Origin: Crossaster papposus
Taxonomy: Eukaryota > Echinodermata > Asteroidea > Velatida > Solasteridae
Length of the DNA stretch: 64,000 nucleotides
Direction of reading: 5' to 3'
Assembly (NCBI GenBank): GCA_037893245.1
Contig: JBAIAA010000238.1
Coordinates: 248,001 to 312,000 of the forward strand
Below, one piece after another: positions 51,744-62,799 of the stretch (positions are counted from its first letter, which is position 1; each line of letters opens with the position of its first letter). The position numbers were made by a program, and so were the translations under genes. A model generated the notes under the pieces. That model made no database searches, had not been told where the DNA came from, and worked only from the letters and a program-made list of their open reading frames with translations.

Positions 51744-54700
51744 TTTTTTGGGGGGTGTTATGTAACAATAGTATAGAGAGTGTAGGTATGGGGGACTATA
51801 AGGGGGGTGGGATCCCTCTGTTTCATATCCTGCTGTATAATACTAAACCGTGGAGCCGTTGTTGCAAGTTCGCGGCGCTGACCTATCAAGGACCTAAATT
51901 AGCATACAATTACACTATATGAATATTAATAATATTCCGCTCAAAACTTAGCAGGCAATTTGAGCAATGACAACAACCTCTTTCTAAAACTGTAGAAAAG
52001 TCTGCCAATGAAAAGCAAGCAATTTATTCGTATAGAGTCCATTATATTCCTTCAAAATTCGTTCGGAAAGGAAAATCGAAATTTTGAAAAAAACACGGAG
52101 GCACCAGCTTTAAGGCATTGCTCACAAAATAGCCGTCATGACTATTGCACAGACTAAGAGGGCTCCTTGCCATTTAAATATTAAAACACCATTTAACCTA
52201 CAGCATGCGGCAAGTACTTGCGATTATAGCCGGCTTGCGACTTGCGTTAGTGGCTTTTGAATGCAACGAAAAGGGCAATTTCGTGAATTGGCGACATTAT
52301 CCAAATTGTAAAGCACTTTAGCAATGAGAGAGCTCCGACAGAGTACTTCCAAATAATGCTTCAAATTACATGTAACAGATTGTATTATATATCGAAAACA
52401 AAACAAAACAAATCGAAAACAAGTCTAATTTACGACGTTTAGCATAGTCCGTGAAACTATTCATTCATTATTAAAAGTGTAATTTCTTACAATATATATT
52501 TTGTGTTTTGTTTAAACAACGACCTCAAATGACCCCTATACGTGACATTTTGAACTCAGTAATCCGATGAAGAATTGTGTCTTAGTTCTTAGATAGGGTC
52601 ACTGCATCCAAGTTTCACCCATGACAGCGCGTATCATTTATACATTTTCTTTCCTAAAAACTTAACTTGAAACTTGAAAATAAATAGAACAAAAACCTAT
52701 AGAATAGAACTCTATGATGAGCATTACACCTCTCGATGATTTGATACCGGTGGCCTAATTTTTGAACTAAGGCCGATTGGCCCAATATTGCCTAATCAAT
52801 ATTTTTGATCAAAATCAATCATTGTTTTAAAAACAAAAACAAAAACAGGCATACCTCATTGGAGAATCTGGAATAAAATATCAGTGCATTGTCATCGCAG
52901 CCCAGACCAGAGAACCATGTTTCCCTCGTCGCTTTGGCGAAATCGGCGGCTTTGACGTTGATCGGCTCAAACTTCATACTGCAAAAAATAATAAACGCAA
53001 CAAGTAGTTAGCAGGGCTGTAGTCAAGTCCATCACAAGTCTTTCAGTTCCAATTCAAATCACAAGCTATTCAAATCAGCTTTGACAAATGAAGTTCCTTT
53101 GTCATTGTTCATCCAGTTACTTGTGACTGCCTTTATGAAGGGACTTGTGACTGCCTTTATGAAGGGACTTGTGACTGGCTTCACGAAAGGACTTGTGAAC
53201 GGACTTGCAGGGACTCGACTACATCCCTGGTAGTTAGTATTCTTCCTTTTTTTTTCCTCAAAAAGTACAGGAGTCATCAAGGCAATGAACCAGCTTGATT
53301 GTACATGAAAATTTACATGAAAATTTACAGGAAATTGTCTATCGTCCTAAGATTTCAAATTACACCGTGCATACATACATGTATTAAAATCATGCCTTGG
53401 CTATCTCAATGTCAAGTTTTGAGCAAAATCGTCTAAATCATTGACCGAATTGTGCAAAGTGAAAACCCAAATTGCAACATTCTTCCTTCCCCGTGTTAAT
53501 ATTATATATTCCTGTCTGGTCGATGTTTCGTATATACATGTACAAGGAATTTGAATGATCAATGTAACTAAAATGTCCATGGAATAGTTTGTCCGTTCAT
53601 TTTAATTTTCTTTTGTGAAATTTAATTATCAAGTTCTTTTATTTCATTGCCGTGAAAAAGAAAATAATAGTAAAATTGTTATATGTTGCCTTCAAAGGCA
53701 AATCTAAGCTACACATAATTATAAGTTTTCAAATTGAGCAACCCAATCGGTGATTTTGCCACCAATTTCTTGCCGATCTTGCTCAAATTTGACCAGGAGA
53801 TAGTCAAGAAGACATGATAATAACATAACCCCGAAGCTTATTGGGCATTATACTATTTCTAGAATGAGTATGGTCCTAAACTCTATGGTTGGTGTTTTCT
53901 TGTGGGACATGCACTCTATTATGAAGCATAATACTATATCATTTACTTTCACAACTTGTTTAACTTTGAGATAGCTTGGCCTACATGCAATATTTAGGCT
54001 GAAAATTAATTATTTAGTTTAGTAAAAATCCTGCATTTTCAATTAATCGAAACCAACCCGTGACACTCCTCTTAAATGTCTCTACAATAATTTTATAACA
54101 CACCCATAAATAATCCATTCGTAATCAGCAAAACACACGTCGCAACTTTTTGAGCCAAGGCTCATGCTGCATACCAAACACAAGGGGTCTTCTTTTTGTA
54201 TCTTTTAAAAAAAGTTCCAGATAGTGTTTTTAGTTTATTTTGGTAAAAGCACTATAAAACTGCAATCAGCAGTGGAATTTACGACCCTTGGAGCCAATTC
54301 TCAGTTTGAAGACTATTATGTGGGACTGAGAGAACACAGCGGGACCGAATTGCAGTGCATTAAGATCGTTCTCGCAGGTTTGGTACGCCTGTACACAGCT
54401 TACGCTGCATTAAAGAGTGTTGCTATCGTATGCCGACAGCAAAATCCGACACCGTTCTATAATGAAAGCAAGAACACACTGCGGTTTTCTTGGAGAGATG
54501 TATAAGGGCGCACGTGCATACACATGTAAATACGTGCAGCGCGTGAACGCGGGAAAGTTCTTTCGGTACACCTTGTAAGTTGTATGCTCGAATGGCGCGA
54601 GTTGCGAAACTAAATATATGTAGTGCACTTGTATTTGGAAACAACACGGTGGACAAATTGCCTGCATAATTACTGCTGTACAGTGAAAACGATTTATAGA

Positions 54701-57700
54701 AAAGTCAACATTGTTCCGAGGTCTAAAAGCCATTCAATTCCCAACTGAGACTTCGGCACTCCAATGGCACATACGTCATTTACAAAACGAATTCAGATTC
54801 CTACGATCGTAACTCGTACAAGTATATTAACATATTAATTTTTTTAAATTTGATTTAAGAAAATGTGGAGGCCGATTGGTGGGTGGAATGAATCCCTGGT
54901 AGTCTTAAGACATGTACTGGTTCAATTGCCATAAAGGTGTTATTTGTCACCATTAAAACCTTATTTACAGCTGTAAATTTGCGCATCACTTCTATTTTTT
55001 GCCAAGTCTTGCATGTGATCTCGATTTTGCAAATTCGCACAGTGTATGAAGCTACGCATAGCACCATATTAAGCAATATTTGTATACCCAGCACGATATG
55101 TGGCAGAGGGGTACCCCCCTCTTATCCCGATACTTTATACACACTCAACACTATTGTAACCTAACCCACCCCCCTTGAAACCTAAAAGGAATTCCTGAGA
55201 TTCCGGGAACAATGGTCAACACAAAAGAGGGGGGGTTTTCTCTGCCACATATCGTGCTTCATAATGAATATTTGTGGCGCTTGCCTTTCAGCAAAATAAC
55301 TCGACGTGTTTCTTTGTCAAGATAAATTTGGATTCAGCCTTGGGGTACACATTAATGAATCGAAAAAGCTCGGTCAATGAGTCAATTCTCCCAAGCCACT
55401 ACCATTCGTGTATACACCAGCTCGTAACTAATTTTAATAAAGCAACAATAAAGTCGCACAACGCTGACTGAGTTGACGGAACTCGGTTGGGCTACAGGGA
55501 GAAAATGGCGCGACAATATTATTCGTAACTTTTCTTCAGTCCACCCAGACAGCAAGAGGAAATCGTTAAAGATAAGACTACCTTCAGTGTGACATTAATA
55601 GAGTATTGGTCGTGGCACCATCAGAGCGGAAAGTGTGAGCAAACGGGACATATCAACGTTTGAAAAATGTATACTAGGACACCTTCTTGCCTTGTCAGGG
55701 TGGCTATACGCACCGAGTACCTCACCCTAGCGCGTCATTGGCGGCAAGGCCCAGGGGGAAACCCGGCACTCTCACCGGCGGGTAAAATAGCACTTGCAAT
55801 CTGCCCTAGAGAAGAAAAGGAGACACATGGCAGTCTTCACTTTATTCACGGCACATTCCACTAGGGCTGGCCACTTGTCGTAAACAAGGTTGTTTTATCG
55901 TGTACACAAAAATGACGTCATCGTTAAAATACACTGAATGATTTAGGGCCTAGATAGACGATTCAGGGCCTAGATCGACGATTCAGGGCCTAGATGGACG
56001 ATTCAGGGCCTAGATGGACGATTCAGGGCCTAGATGGACGATTCAGGGCCTAGATGGACGATTCAGGGCTTAGATGGACGATTCAGGGCCTAGATGGACG
56101 ATTCAGGGCCTAGATGGACGATTCAGGGCCTAGATGGACGATTCAGGGCCTAGATGGACGATTCAGGGCCTAGATGGACGATTCAGGGCCTAGATAGACG
56201 ATTCAGGGCCTAGATAGACGATTCAGGGCATAGTAGATGGTTCAGGGCCTAGATAGATGAGTCAGGGCCTAGACGATTCATGGCCTAGATAGATGAATTA
56301 GGACTTTAGGAGCCAGGGCTTGAAGAATAGATGGGCGAAAAAATATACATGTAGATGGGTTTTCTGAAATAATTATGCTCATATTCTCTTCCCACTATTA
56401 CCGGTGAAATAGGTCGACACTTTAGAAGATCTCGTGCGACGTCGGTGAAGCTATTTTAATGTTTCATTATGTAATTTAAACAGTAAAGTAACATATCAAT
56501 AATGTCAGGCACTTAAAGGTAGGATACACCATTGGTAATTGCTTGAATTATCATGAATAGGTGGATTTGGGGGTTGTATTTGATAGTAAATATCGTTTAA
56601 CTGACCTGTTTGAAGTTTTACAATCATGGATGCCGAGAAAAACATACTGAAAACAGCGTTTGTTTTCAACCGGCGTCGAGCAGTTATTCTTATGTTATCT
56701 TCGTTTTTTTCGCGATCGCCGTATGGCGATCGCGAATATTTCTTTATAAAATTCAATTTTTCGGAATAATTACAGGATATCTAGCGCAATAATTTTGCTG
56801 GATGCCTAGAATCATTATTTACTTTCAGATGAGTAAGATATGTCTTAATAATTCGGTAGTAAATTTTTTCGATATCTGCAAATGGTGTATCCTACCTTTA
56901 AACGATATTTACTATATAATACAATCCCACAAATTCACCCATTCATGATAATTCAAGCAATTACCAGCCCACGAAATACCACAGTGGCGCACAGGGCAAG
57001 GCGCGTCGGATTACACAACGGTAAACAGACATCACATCAACAAATTCCCGTGATTTAGTTGGACCTTTTTTTACCGTGGTTCTGACAGGGGTGGGGGCCG
57101 GGTGGGGGCCGGGCGGGGGCGGGGGTAGAGGTGTGTGGTTGACACATCGCCCTAGGTCCCGTGACGCTTGTGATAAAATGTGTACCGAATTGAAAATGCT
57201 GAATATTTGATGAGTGTAGGTAATTTCGGATCGTCATTATCGCCTCGTAGCATTAGCTTTACACCGTTTGAAGCTAGCGGTCCCAACCTCTGCCGTCAAT
57301 GTACGAGGTGTTTCTTAAGGTGACGATTCCCATTCGTTGCATGATGTTTCATACGCGGTGTACAGTTTTCCTCATTCCAAATTCCTTTAATAATTCATTT
57401 CGTTAGTTGCATATTAAAATTCGCTTCTGGCGTTTTATCTCGATATAAATCTTTAAAAAGTACCGGTTGTAGTTGAATATCGAGATACCTAATACGTCAC
57501 ACCTGCTACCATGACACGTACACGTTTGTAAAATGTCAAATTTAGGGGCACGAACATGCCCCCAAAATGAGATTAATCAGAACAAATTGATTTCATAAAT
57601 GGCAACATTACCTCTTTTTTAAACTGATTTTTGAGCAACGCAACATGAAGCATTCTATTTTCTCTCGGCTTCGCCTCGGGAAAACGGAATGCTCCATAGA

Positions 57701-58691
57701 TCACCTCGGGAGGCTAGTTTTACCACACCACTCGAAGCATTCAATATTTGTATAATAGTTACATGGCATTTGAAAATGTTATAGTATTTACTTCAGAGTT
57801 GTGGGTTATACAGTAATTCCCGACAAATAAGTAACAATAACATATAACAAAGCTAGCTTTGATTGCTCTAAACCAGTTGCAATGCTATACGCCTGATATA
57901 CCAATGTGCATTTCCATTTTGTGGGAAAAACTATAGTCGGACAGAAATTACACGACAGACGTTGAACTTCTAATGTGTTACATATATTTGTCTCGAGAAA
58001 ACGTAAACGCACCTACAATGTCCCTCCTCTAAAACCCAACTAGAAAGGGTACCTAATTATGCAGGAATACCCAAATTAAAGGGAAAGTACAACATTTCCA
58101 AACATTTTTAAAAAAACTATCAATTTATTTAAAAATACCTTACTGGAAACTGTTGGTGAACGACAATTTGAAGCATCCTGTAAAAGTATAGCAACTTGGT
58201 GTGCCGTCGCGTCATTTTCAAGAAAAGTGGTATATTATACATATTTTTAACGCTGGACAGCCGACCAGCGTTGGAGAAAAAAAATGGCTTCTTTCAAATA
58301 GGCCTACTACCACCAATTTAACATAGTTAGTCAACATTCTGTTATGAACGGGTAAAAGCCAGCTAGGACTGGTTCCTTTACAATTCCCATCCATTTCTAA
58401 AAATTACATACAGCAAAAGCAAAATTAATCATTTTGTACATCCCTTTAGCGACTAATATTTCAAGCTTTCTGATTAAAGATATCATTTGAAGATATACAA
58501 GTACATGTATCGTTTAGGTCAGCTGAGTCTACTCTGGCCAATGTCTTACCCTTCGGTGTTCAAGCGATCGACTAGTGCGACACCAATCAGATAGCCCGTT
58601 GGTGTGACGTCACTTCCTGGGCAATCTACCGTCTCGCAGTCACAGGGGGACTGATGGGAAAGACTATTCAGGTAGTTAGCCAGTGAAATTC
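44283..58691 (-). CDS. MOLO1-like TPM-domain membrane protein B, partial (last three exons)
   Basis: Exons on the minus strand: 58550-58691, 52855-52978, 44283-44747; 731 nt, 243 residues plus a split codon. Order: ISLANYLNSLSHQ, Cys loop CDCETVDC, GYLIGVALVDRL, RETWFSGLGCDDNALIFYSR, LYISIGEGMEG, a Ser/Gln/Gly-rich stretch (SSLSSQQGSDDG), a membrane segment VVFAFTVPLLLLALLTTMCL, then an acidic tail with EPEPEP and Glu/Lys/Asn. Intron phases equal those of gene A exons 2-4, so the two are paralogues. The first exon (signal peptide and SWICD-type motif) was not found between 58,692 and 64,000. A role like C. elegans MOLO-1 is only an inference. Confidence 0.8.
45085..45385 (-). mobile_element. 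Family A MITE A7 (shortened middle)
   Basis: TTAA-AGGTAGGATACACCA to TGGTGTATACTACCT-TTAA. About 80 nt of the core are lost at GATCGCCGTCTCGGCATTC. Confidence 0.88.
45763..46134. mobile_element. Foldback element with an internal 89-bp tandem duplication
   Basis: Inverted ends GGCCAAGTTCGATCAAGGA and TCCTTGATCGAACTTGGCC. The right part, ACTAGTCCAACCATCGTCGA and onward, is present twice with period 89. A diverged relative is at 50,713-51,190. Confidence 0.85.
46357..46750 (-). mobile_element. Family J MITE, copy 2
   Basis: It reads in the opposite direction to the 41,911 copy, with ends ATCGTATACGTTTGGTAATT and its complement. The inner CCAGATTTTCGGCAATATC is shared. Confidence 0.9.
47144..47168. 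repeat. (GA)n microsatellite
   Basis: A short GAGAGA run followed by TATATAG. Confidence 0.8.
47957..47987. repeat. Poly-G tract
   Basis: More than 20 consecutive G; prone to assembly error. Confidence 0.92.
48097..48418 (-). mobile_element. Family A MITE A8
   Basis: TTAA-AGGTAGGACACACCA to the decayed ATGATGTATCCAACCT-TTAA. The GATCGCCGT hairpin is lost. Confidence 0.87.
48982..49180 (-). mobile_element. MITE family I, copy 2
   Basis: CGTTTGTTTATGGTGTAAAT to ATTTACACCATAAACAAACG. The centre GGGGTTAGGGTTAGAATCGA is the reverse of copy 1. Confidence 0.88.
49595..49792 (+). mobile_element. Family A MITE fragment A9
   Basis: The left half only, from TTAA-AGGTAGGATACACCA to CGCGATCGCCGTCC. 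Confidence 0.82.
50074..50311 (+). mobile_element. Family O element, copy 1
   Basis: GTATAGTCGAGTCCCTGC to GACTCGACTACATCTCTG. Motifs ACTTGTGACTGCC and its reverse complement recur in each half. Copy 2 is at 53,021-53,229; a fragment is at 25,487-25,545. Confidence 0.82.
50713..51190. mobile_element. Foldback element, relative of the 45,763 element
   Basis: GATCAAGTTCGGGCGC and GCGCCCGAACTTGCTC ends. AACTATAGTTAACCATAGTT and GTCGACTA motifs are shared with 45,763-46,134. Confidence 0.75.
51711..51845 (-). mobile_element. Poly-T tract next to a family D fragment (D4)
   Basis: A T-run at about 51,711-51,738, then GTAACAATAGTATAGAGAGT and GTAGGTATGGGGGACTATA, which are the reverse of the D3 right part. 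Confidence 0.65.
52855..52978 (-). CDS. MOLO1-like B middle exon
   Basis: Acceptor TATTTTTTGCAG and donor GAG|GTATGC. It encodes MKFEPINVKAADFAKATRET and WFSGLGCDDNALIFYSRFSN, E. It enters in phase 2 and leaves in phase 0, as in gene A exon 3. Confidence 0.82.
53021..53229 (-). mobile_element. Family O element, copy 2
   Basis: CAGGGCTGTAGTCAAGTCC to GGGACTCGACTACATCCCTG. It lies 43 nt from the acceptor of the MOLO1-like B middle exon. TGAAGGGACTTGTGACTGCC is tandemly duplicated. Confidence 0.83.
53230..55080. other. MOLO1-like B intron, nothing recognised
   Basis: AT-rich sequence with no repeat family or exon I can support. A 93-codon plus-strand open frame at 54,224-54,505 has no recognisable domain. 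Confidence 0.4.
55081..55262. mobile_element. Family D element D2
   Basis: TGTATACCCAGCACGATATG, GGCAGAGGGGTACCCCCC, then TTCTCTGCCACATATCGTGC. Nearly identical to D1. Confidence 0.85.
55939..56300. repeat. Minisatellite, about 18 units of 20 bp (CAGGGCCTAGATGGACGATT)
   Basis: Regular in the middle and degraded at both ends (GGTTCAGGGCCTAGATAG, GATGAGTCAGGG). Intronic to MOLO1-like B. Confidence 0.96.
56514..56968 (+). mobile_element. Family A MITE A10, full length, plus part of another copy
   Basis: TTAA-AGGTAGGATACACCA to TGGTGTATCCTACCT-TTAA (56,514-56,899), with an intact GATCGCCGTATGGCGATCGC hairpin. From about 56,900 a second partial copy (ATTTACTATATAATACAAT to AATTACCA) continues. 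Confidence 0.9.
56969..58549. other. MOLO1-like B intron, nothing recognised
   Basis: Only a G-rich patch at 57,085-57,130 (GGGGGCCGGGTGGGGGCCGG) stands out. Confidence 0.4.
58550..58691 (-). CDS. MOLO1-like B upstream exon
   Basis: Acceptor TATTGCTACAG and donor GG|GTAAGA. It encodes ISLANYLNSLSHQSPCDCET and TPTGYLIGVALVDRLNTE. It enters in phase 1 and leaves in phase 2, as in gene A exon 2. Confidence 0.82.
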
Positions 58692-61600
58692 CTGTAGCAA
58701 TACAAACAGAAAGAAAATTTGTGTCAATTTGAAATATCTATAATAATCAATGGGCATTTTCACTAATAAATGTTAAATTGATTGCGTAGCATTCTTTTTT
58801 TGGCGATTCAGAGCTTAAGTGCGATATACGTTTTTGTGCAAATCGCCATCACAAAAGGCCAAAGGCCACTCGCGGTGTGGACTACCACAGAAAAGTGTGG
58901 AAACCCAGTCCTTGTACAGTAAACTGGTAGTGTTAAAGGAGCACTAAGCCCTGAAATCCCTTACATTTTCATGTTTAGAATTGTTTACTTATCCCGTTTC
59001 AAACATCTGTTAAAAAAAAAAAACGAGTACCGTTCCCGAGAAAAGACTAAAAACCCCGGCTAATACATCGGACTCACGCGACGGAGTATACGCCTACGTT
59101 TTTTCCTGTCGTTTTCATTCAATGTACGATACACGTTGCGTTGTCACATACATTACAAACAGCACCAATGCACAAAATTTGTTTTTTTACACGCCCAAAA
59201 AGGCAAACATTTCTCGGCTGGAATCACGACTAAACCAACAACTTTTTGGCGTCGCAAAAGTGGACCCCGAAACTTGTTCTGCACAAGAATAAAACAAAAA
59301 CGCCAAGTAGGCCTATTTAAAGGACGGCTGTGTGAATGTTTATAAATATCATACTTTTAAATGCTCTTTCCGACTTGCACAATTTCGTTCAGAACGTGTT
59401 TTGTAGCCTGATTGGGCTGTTCAGGACAAAGTGGCCTTTAAGTCCAAAATAAAAATAAAAACCCACGGGTAATTTAAAACTATTTTTATCTCTGGGCACA
59501 GTTTACGTCAGAAGTTTAAATCAAGATTCAGCCCAGGTGCAGTTGGTAGACAAAGTAACGTAGAGATTAGCAGACAAATACCACACTCCCCCAACCCCCC
59601 AACAAAAAAAGCCTGCAGGTGACCAGCGGAAAGCACCTCTGGGCGATGATCATCTCACAATGTCAAATATTTGGATACGTTCAGCGAACATGGCTTGACA
59701 CTGTTTCGTGTCTTGTGGCGAGAACATAAAGATACATGAACGAATACAAAAGAAGAATGTTAAACATTCGCAGCCAGAAGCCTCAACTGATTATTTACAG
59801 CCACGCGCAGCATGCCCCTTGTTATAGCGCGACAAATAATGTGTTGGAGTCATTCTAAACCAATGACTACTTTCAGACTACTTTCAGACTACTTTGTTTA
59901 CCACCAAATAGTCGAATACTTCCCTATTACCAGCTTTATAATTACCAGCTTTATAATTACCAGCTTTATAATTACCAGATATCAAGATGTTTGGTACAGA
60001 TAAAGCTGCAAAATACACAGGACAGTAAATACTTTACTAAACAAATTAAAACTTTGCACATTCAGAATCGTCAATTAGTATAAGCTGTTAAAGTTTTAAA
60101 ACCAAAGCATTCTGTATGTACTTGACCGAGTACATGTACTTTTCAAGTACTTCTGTCCAAAAACTGATTAAAAAGTATTTTTATGCATCCAAAGTGCGAA
60201 GTAATCTCTAACACTGACTTAATTTGTTGTCTCATGTCAATTTGTTGGCAGTAAAAAGGTTATTAGGAAAGCACTCGGCTACAACACTGCCTTCTTGTAA
60301 GCCCCCCCTCCCTGCTGCTTAAAAATAGATCCGCGCTGTAACACCCTAAAGTCTGAATCATACCACAATGACATCACTACCTTTACCATGAGCCCTATTC
60401 ACGCCAGATTAGTGTTTAAATGAAAGAATTTGATGAGCACTACTAGTAGTGCATGTACATGTACTACATAAAACTGGCCATAACGTGACCGAGGCTCATA
60501 CTCGATGACAACACTCTACGATGACAACAGCCGTCGGGTTTGCCGCAGGAAGTGATTCATCATAGAGGACTGCGCTCGGCTCGAAATTCAATACTCCAGA
60601 CAATAATAGATTGCAACGTGCACTGTTGTGAAGCCTCAGTCAACTAGGCTGGTTGCATTTGTCGGCCCAGCTGGTCGTTCTCGTACGTATTCGTGCCAGA
60701 CAGTTCTGACAAGCGAGCGATCTCGTTTAAAAAAAAAAAAAACTTCTCAAAATTATAGATATTTATCTACAATCAGTGTCTATAGGCCCAGTCGTTATGA
60801 TTCGCCAAGCACAGCAGGAGCGTGACTTTCGAAAATGAAATGTTATTCTGTTGATTCTGTTTGTCGTTCTGAACGAGGGAACCGTCTATACGGAGAACCA
60901 CTAGTCTCGCAAATAATTATATTCGTCTGATATTTTTATCAAAGATGAAAATGCATTATGTGTTTGTGTTACACCAGCCTTTGGTTATAAAGCATCTGCT
61001 AATGTATGGTTTTGATTAAACATCGAACCAGGACAGAATAAGTCTTAAGTTTGAGGTGTGTACATGATTATGGTTTGGAATAAAATGCAGAATAGGGTTT
61101 GATTTTCTAAGTGTAAGGGTTTATACAATGTACACTGTATTACATGTACAATTGGAAATGTTTCTCAGTCCCATATTCATTTTCTTTCAGGATTTTTTGC
61201 AAAGACTGGCGCTCATTGAGGCAAAATATGATGCGTAACGAAGTATCAACGAGTCTACATAAAACACAAGTCTCGCCCAATATAGACTATAATGCATAAA
61301 CTCGCCCGTTCATAATGATAATGTGTATACTTAATACGGCAGAGAGTGACATAATTAATGTATAATCCAAACATGCATGACAGTTGAGTCCTTTATAAAT
61401 TATAATCAGCCCGCTTTTATAAGGTCGTACGATAAATTATTTAGATCAGTGTAAAGGGCCGGAAGAGGCATTTTTTGAGTTAAAGATTGTGTTAAGATTG
61501 TATAATATGTTGTGCACATGGAGTAAACAATGGAGATTTAAAGAGTAAACAATGGAGATTTAAAGAGTAAAAATGTAGATTTCGTTGTCTTGTATGTTGT

Positions 61601-62537
61601 TTTTAATAATACAAAATACGTGCAAAACAGCAACATATTAATGCGTGATCCGTGATGGTTAACGGAAACAGCAAGTCCAAAGGTCGCGAGTATGCGCGTT
61701 TGGATTGCAGCCTGTGTATCAACATGCCCTAGCGCCTGAATGCATTGTGTTGCCATTGACACAAATACTGTTGCTGCATGCAGGATAAACTGGGGAATAA
61801 TTTCGGAATAATTTCGGTTTTTATATTCAGGCAACGGCCCAATCATGATGGCTATACGGGCACATTACTGTAGTGAATCCGATTATAATGCCGCGTTTAT
61901 TGATGTGTCATGAAATGCATGATGCGGAATACATAAATACACATTTGGTGAGAACAAAATATCTCAGACTTGTCAAAGGTCTCTGATAATGTATTAGGCC
62001 CATATATTGATTTGTGTATGCATGGTATTATTAAGGCCTATAAAATAGAAGTGAATGCATGGGGAGTACAGATATAATGGGCAGGATTGTACATAAACAT
62101 AACATTCGAAACGCAATGCTAAAACATTTTGGTATGATCTTGAATATACAAATAAACAAACCTATAACTCTCTATAGGATTTGTGCACAGTTGTATTAGA
62201 TAAGGAGGGTTTAGGACGAGATTGTTAGAGGTAAAAGACTTTTTAAGTAAGACGAATTATAGACGAATCCAGACGGGGTTGTATGTAATGTGCCAAGAGT
62301 GAAAGTATAGGACTAGACATTCTGCTCACAACTTCAATGTACAAGCGCTATACCCAGCAAGATGAATGAGCGACGGACTCTCCCCTAATTAGTCGCCATT
62401 AAACTACTCTTGTGACGTCACTCTATTCAGAAAAGTGTCGATTATTTTAAAGAATGTACAGTTAACTGTACATTCTTTTAAGAATTAACAGAAAAAGAAC
62501 GACTCAGTGGACACAGAAATTGCTATTGTTATATTTA
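58692..62537. other. Intron or upstream region of MOLO1-like B
   Basis: No exon recognised. Minor tandem repeats: a 15-bp unit ATTACCAGCTTTATA (four times, 59,928-59,978) and a 24-bp duplication containing AAACAATGGAGATTTAAAG (61,523-61,570). A perfect 30-bp palindrome lies at 62,449-62,478 (half AAAGAATGTACAGTT). Confidence 0.45.
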
Positions 62538-62791
62538 TTACAACTTAGTAAGAGCTATGTTGACAGTTTCTTTAGAGCTTTCAACAGTTAATTGTCTTGG
62601 AGGTCTCTTTGCCGTGTCGACGCGCTTATGCGGTTTCAGCCCGGCTGACTGCTCTCCTATGGTCCTCACTGGTTCTGGCCACCGAAGCCCTTGTTGTAGA
62701 GACGAGATCTTGCCATGCTCGATCGTATGGAGTGGTTCGTCCAAAAGCCTTGTTGCACAGATTTGCCACAACCTGGGATATCAACAATAAC
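62538..62791 (-). other. Unidentified exon-like open region ending in TAATAAA
   Basis: On the minus strand, an acceptor-like TGATATCCCAG (to 62,792) is followed by about 250 nt of higher GC. Frame 2 stays open for 77 codons and ends at TAA inside TAATAAA; frame 1 is open for 48 codons (VVANLCNKAFGRTTPYDRAW and onward). I recognise no family. It could be a terminal exon, a retrocopy, or chance. Confidence 0.25.
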
Positions 62792-62799
62792 AAAAATAA

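Noticed and set aside
54224-54505. 93-codon plus-strand open frame
   Set aside because: No recognisable motif, no splice context, in an AT-rich intron; chance is the simplest explanation.
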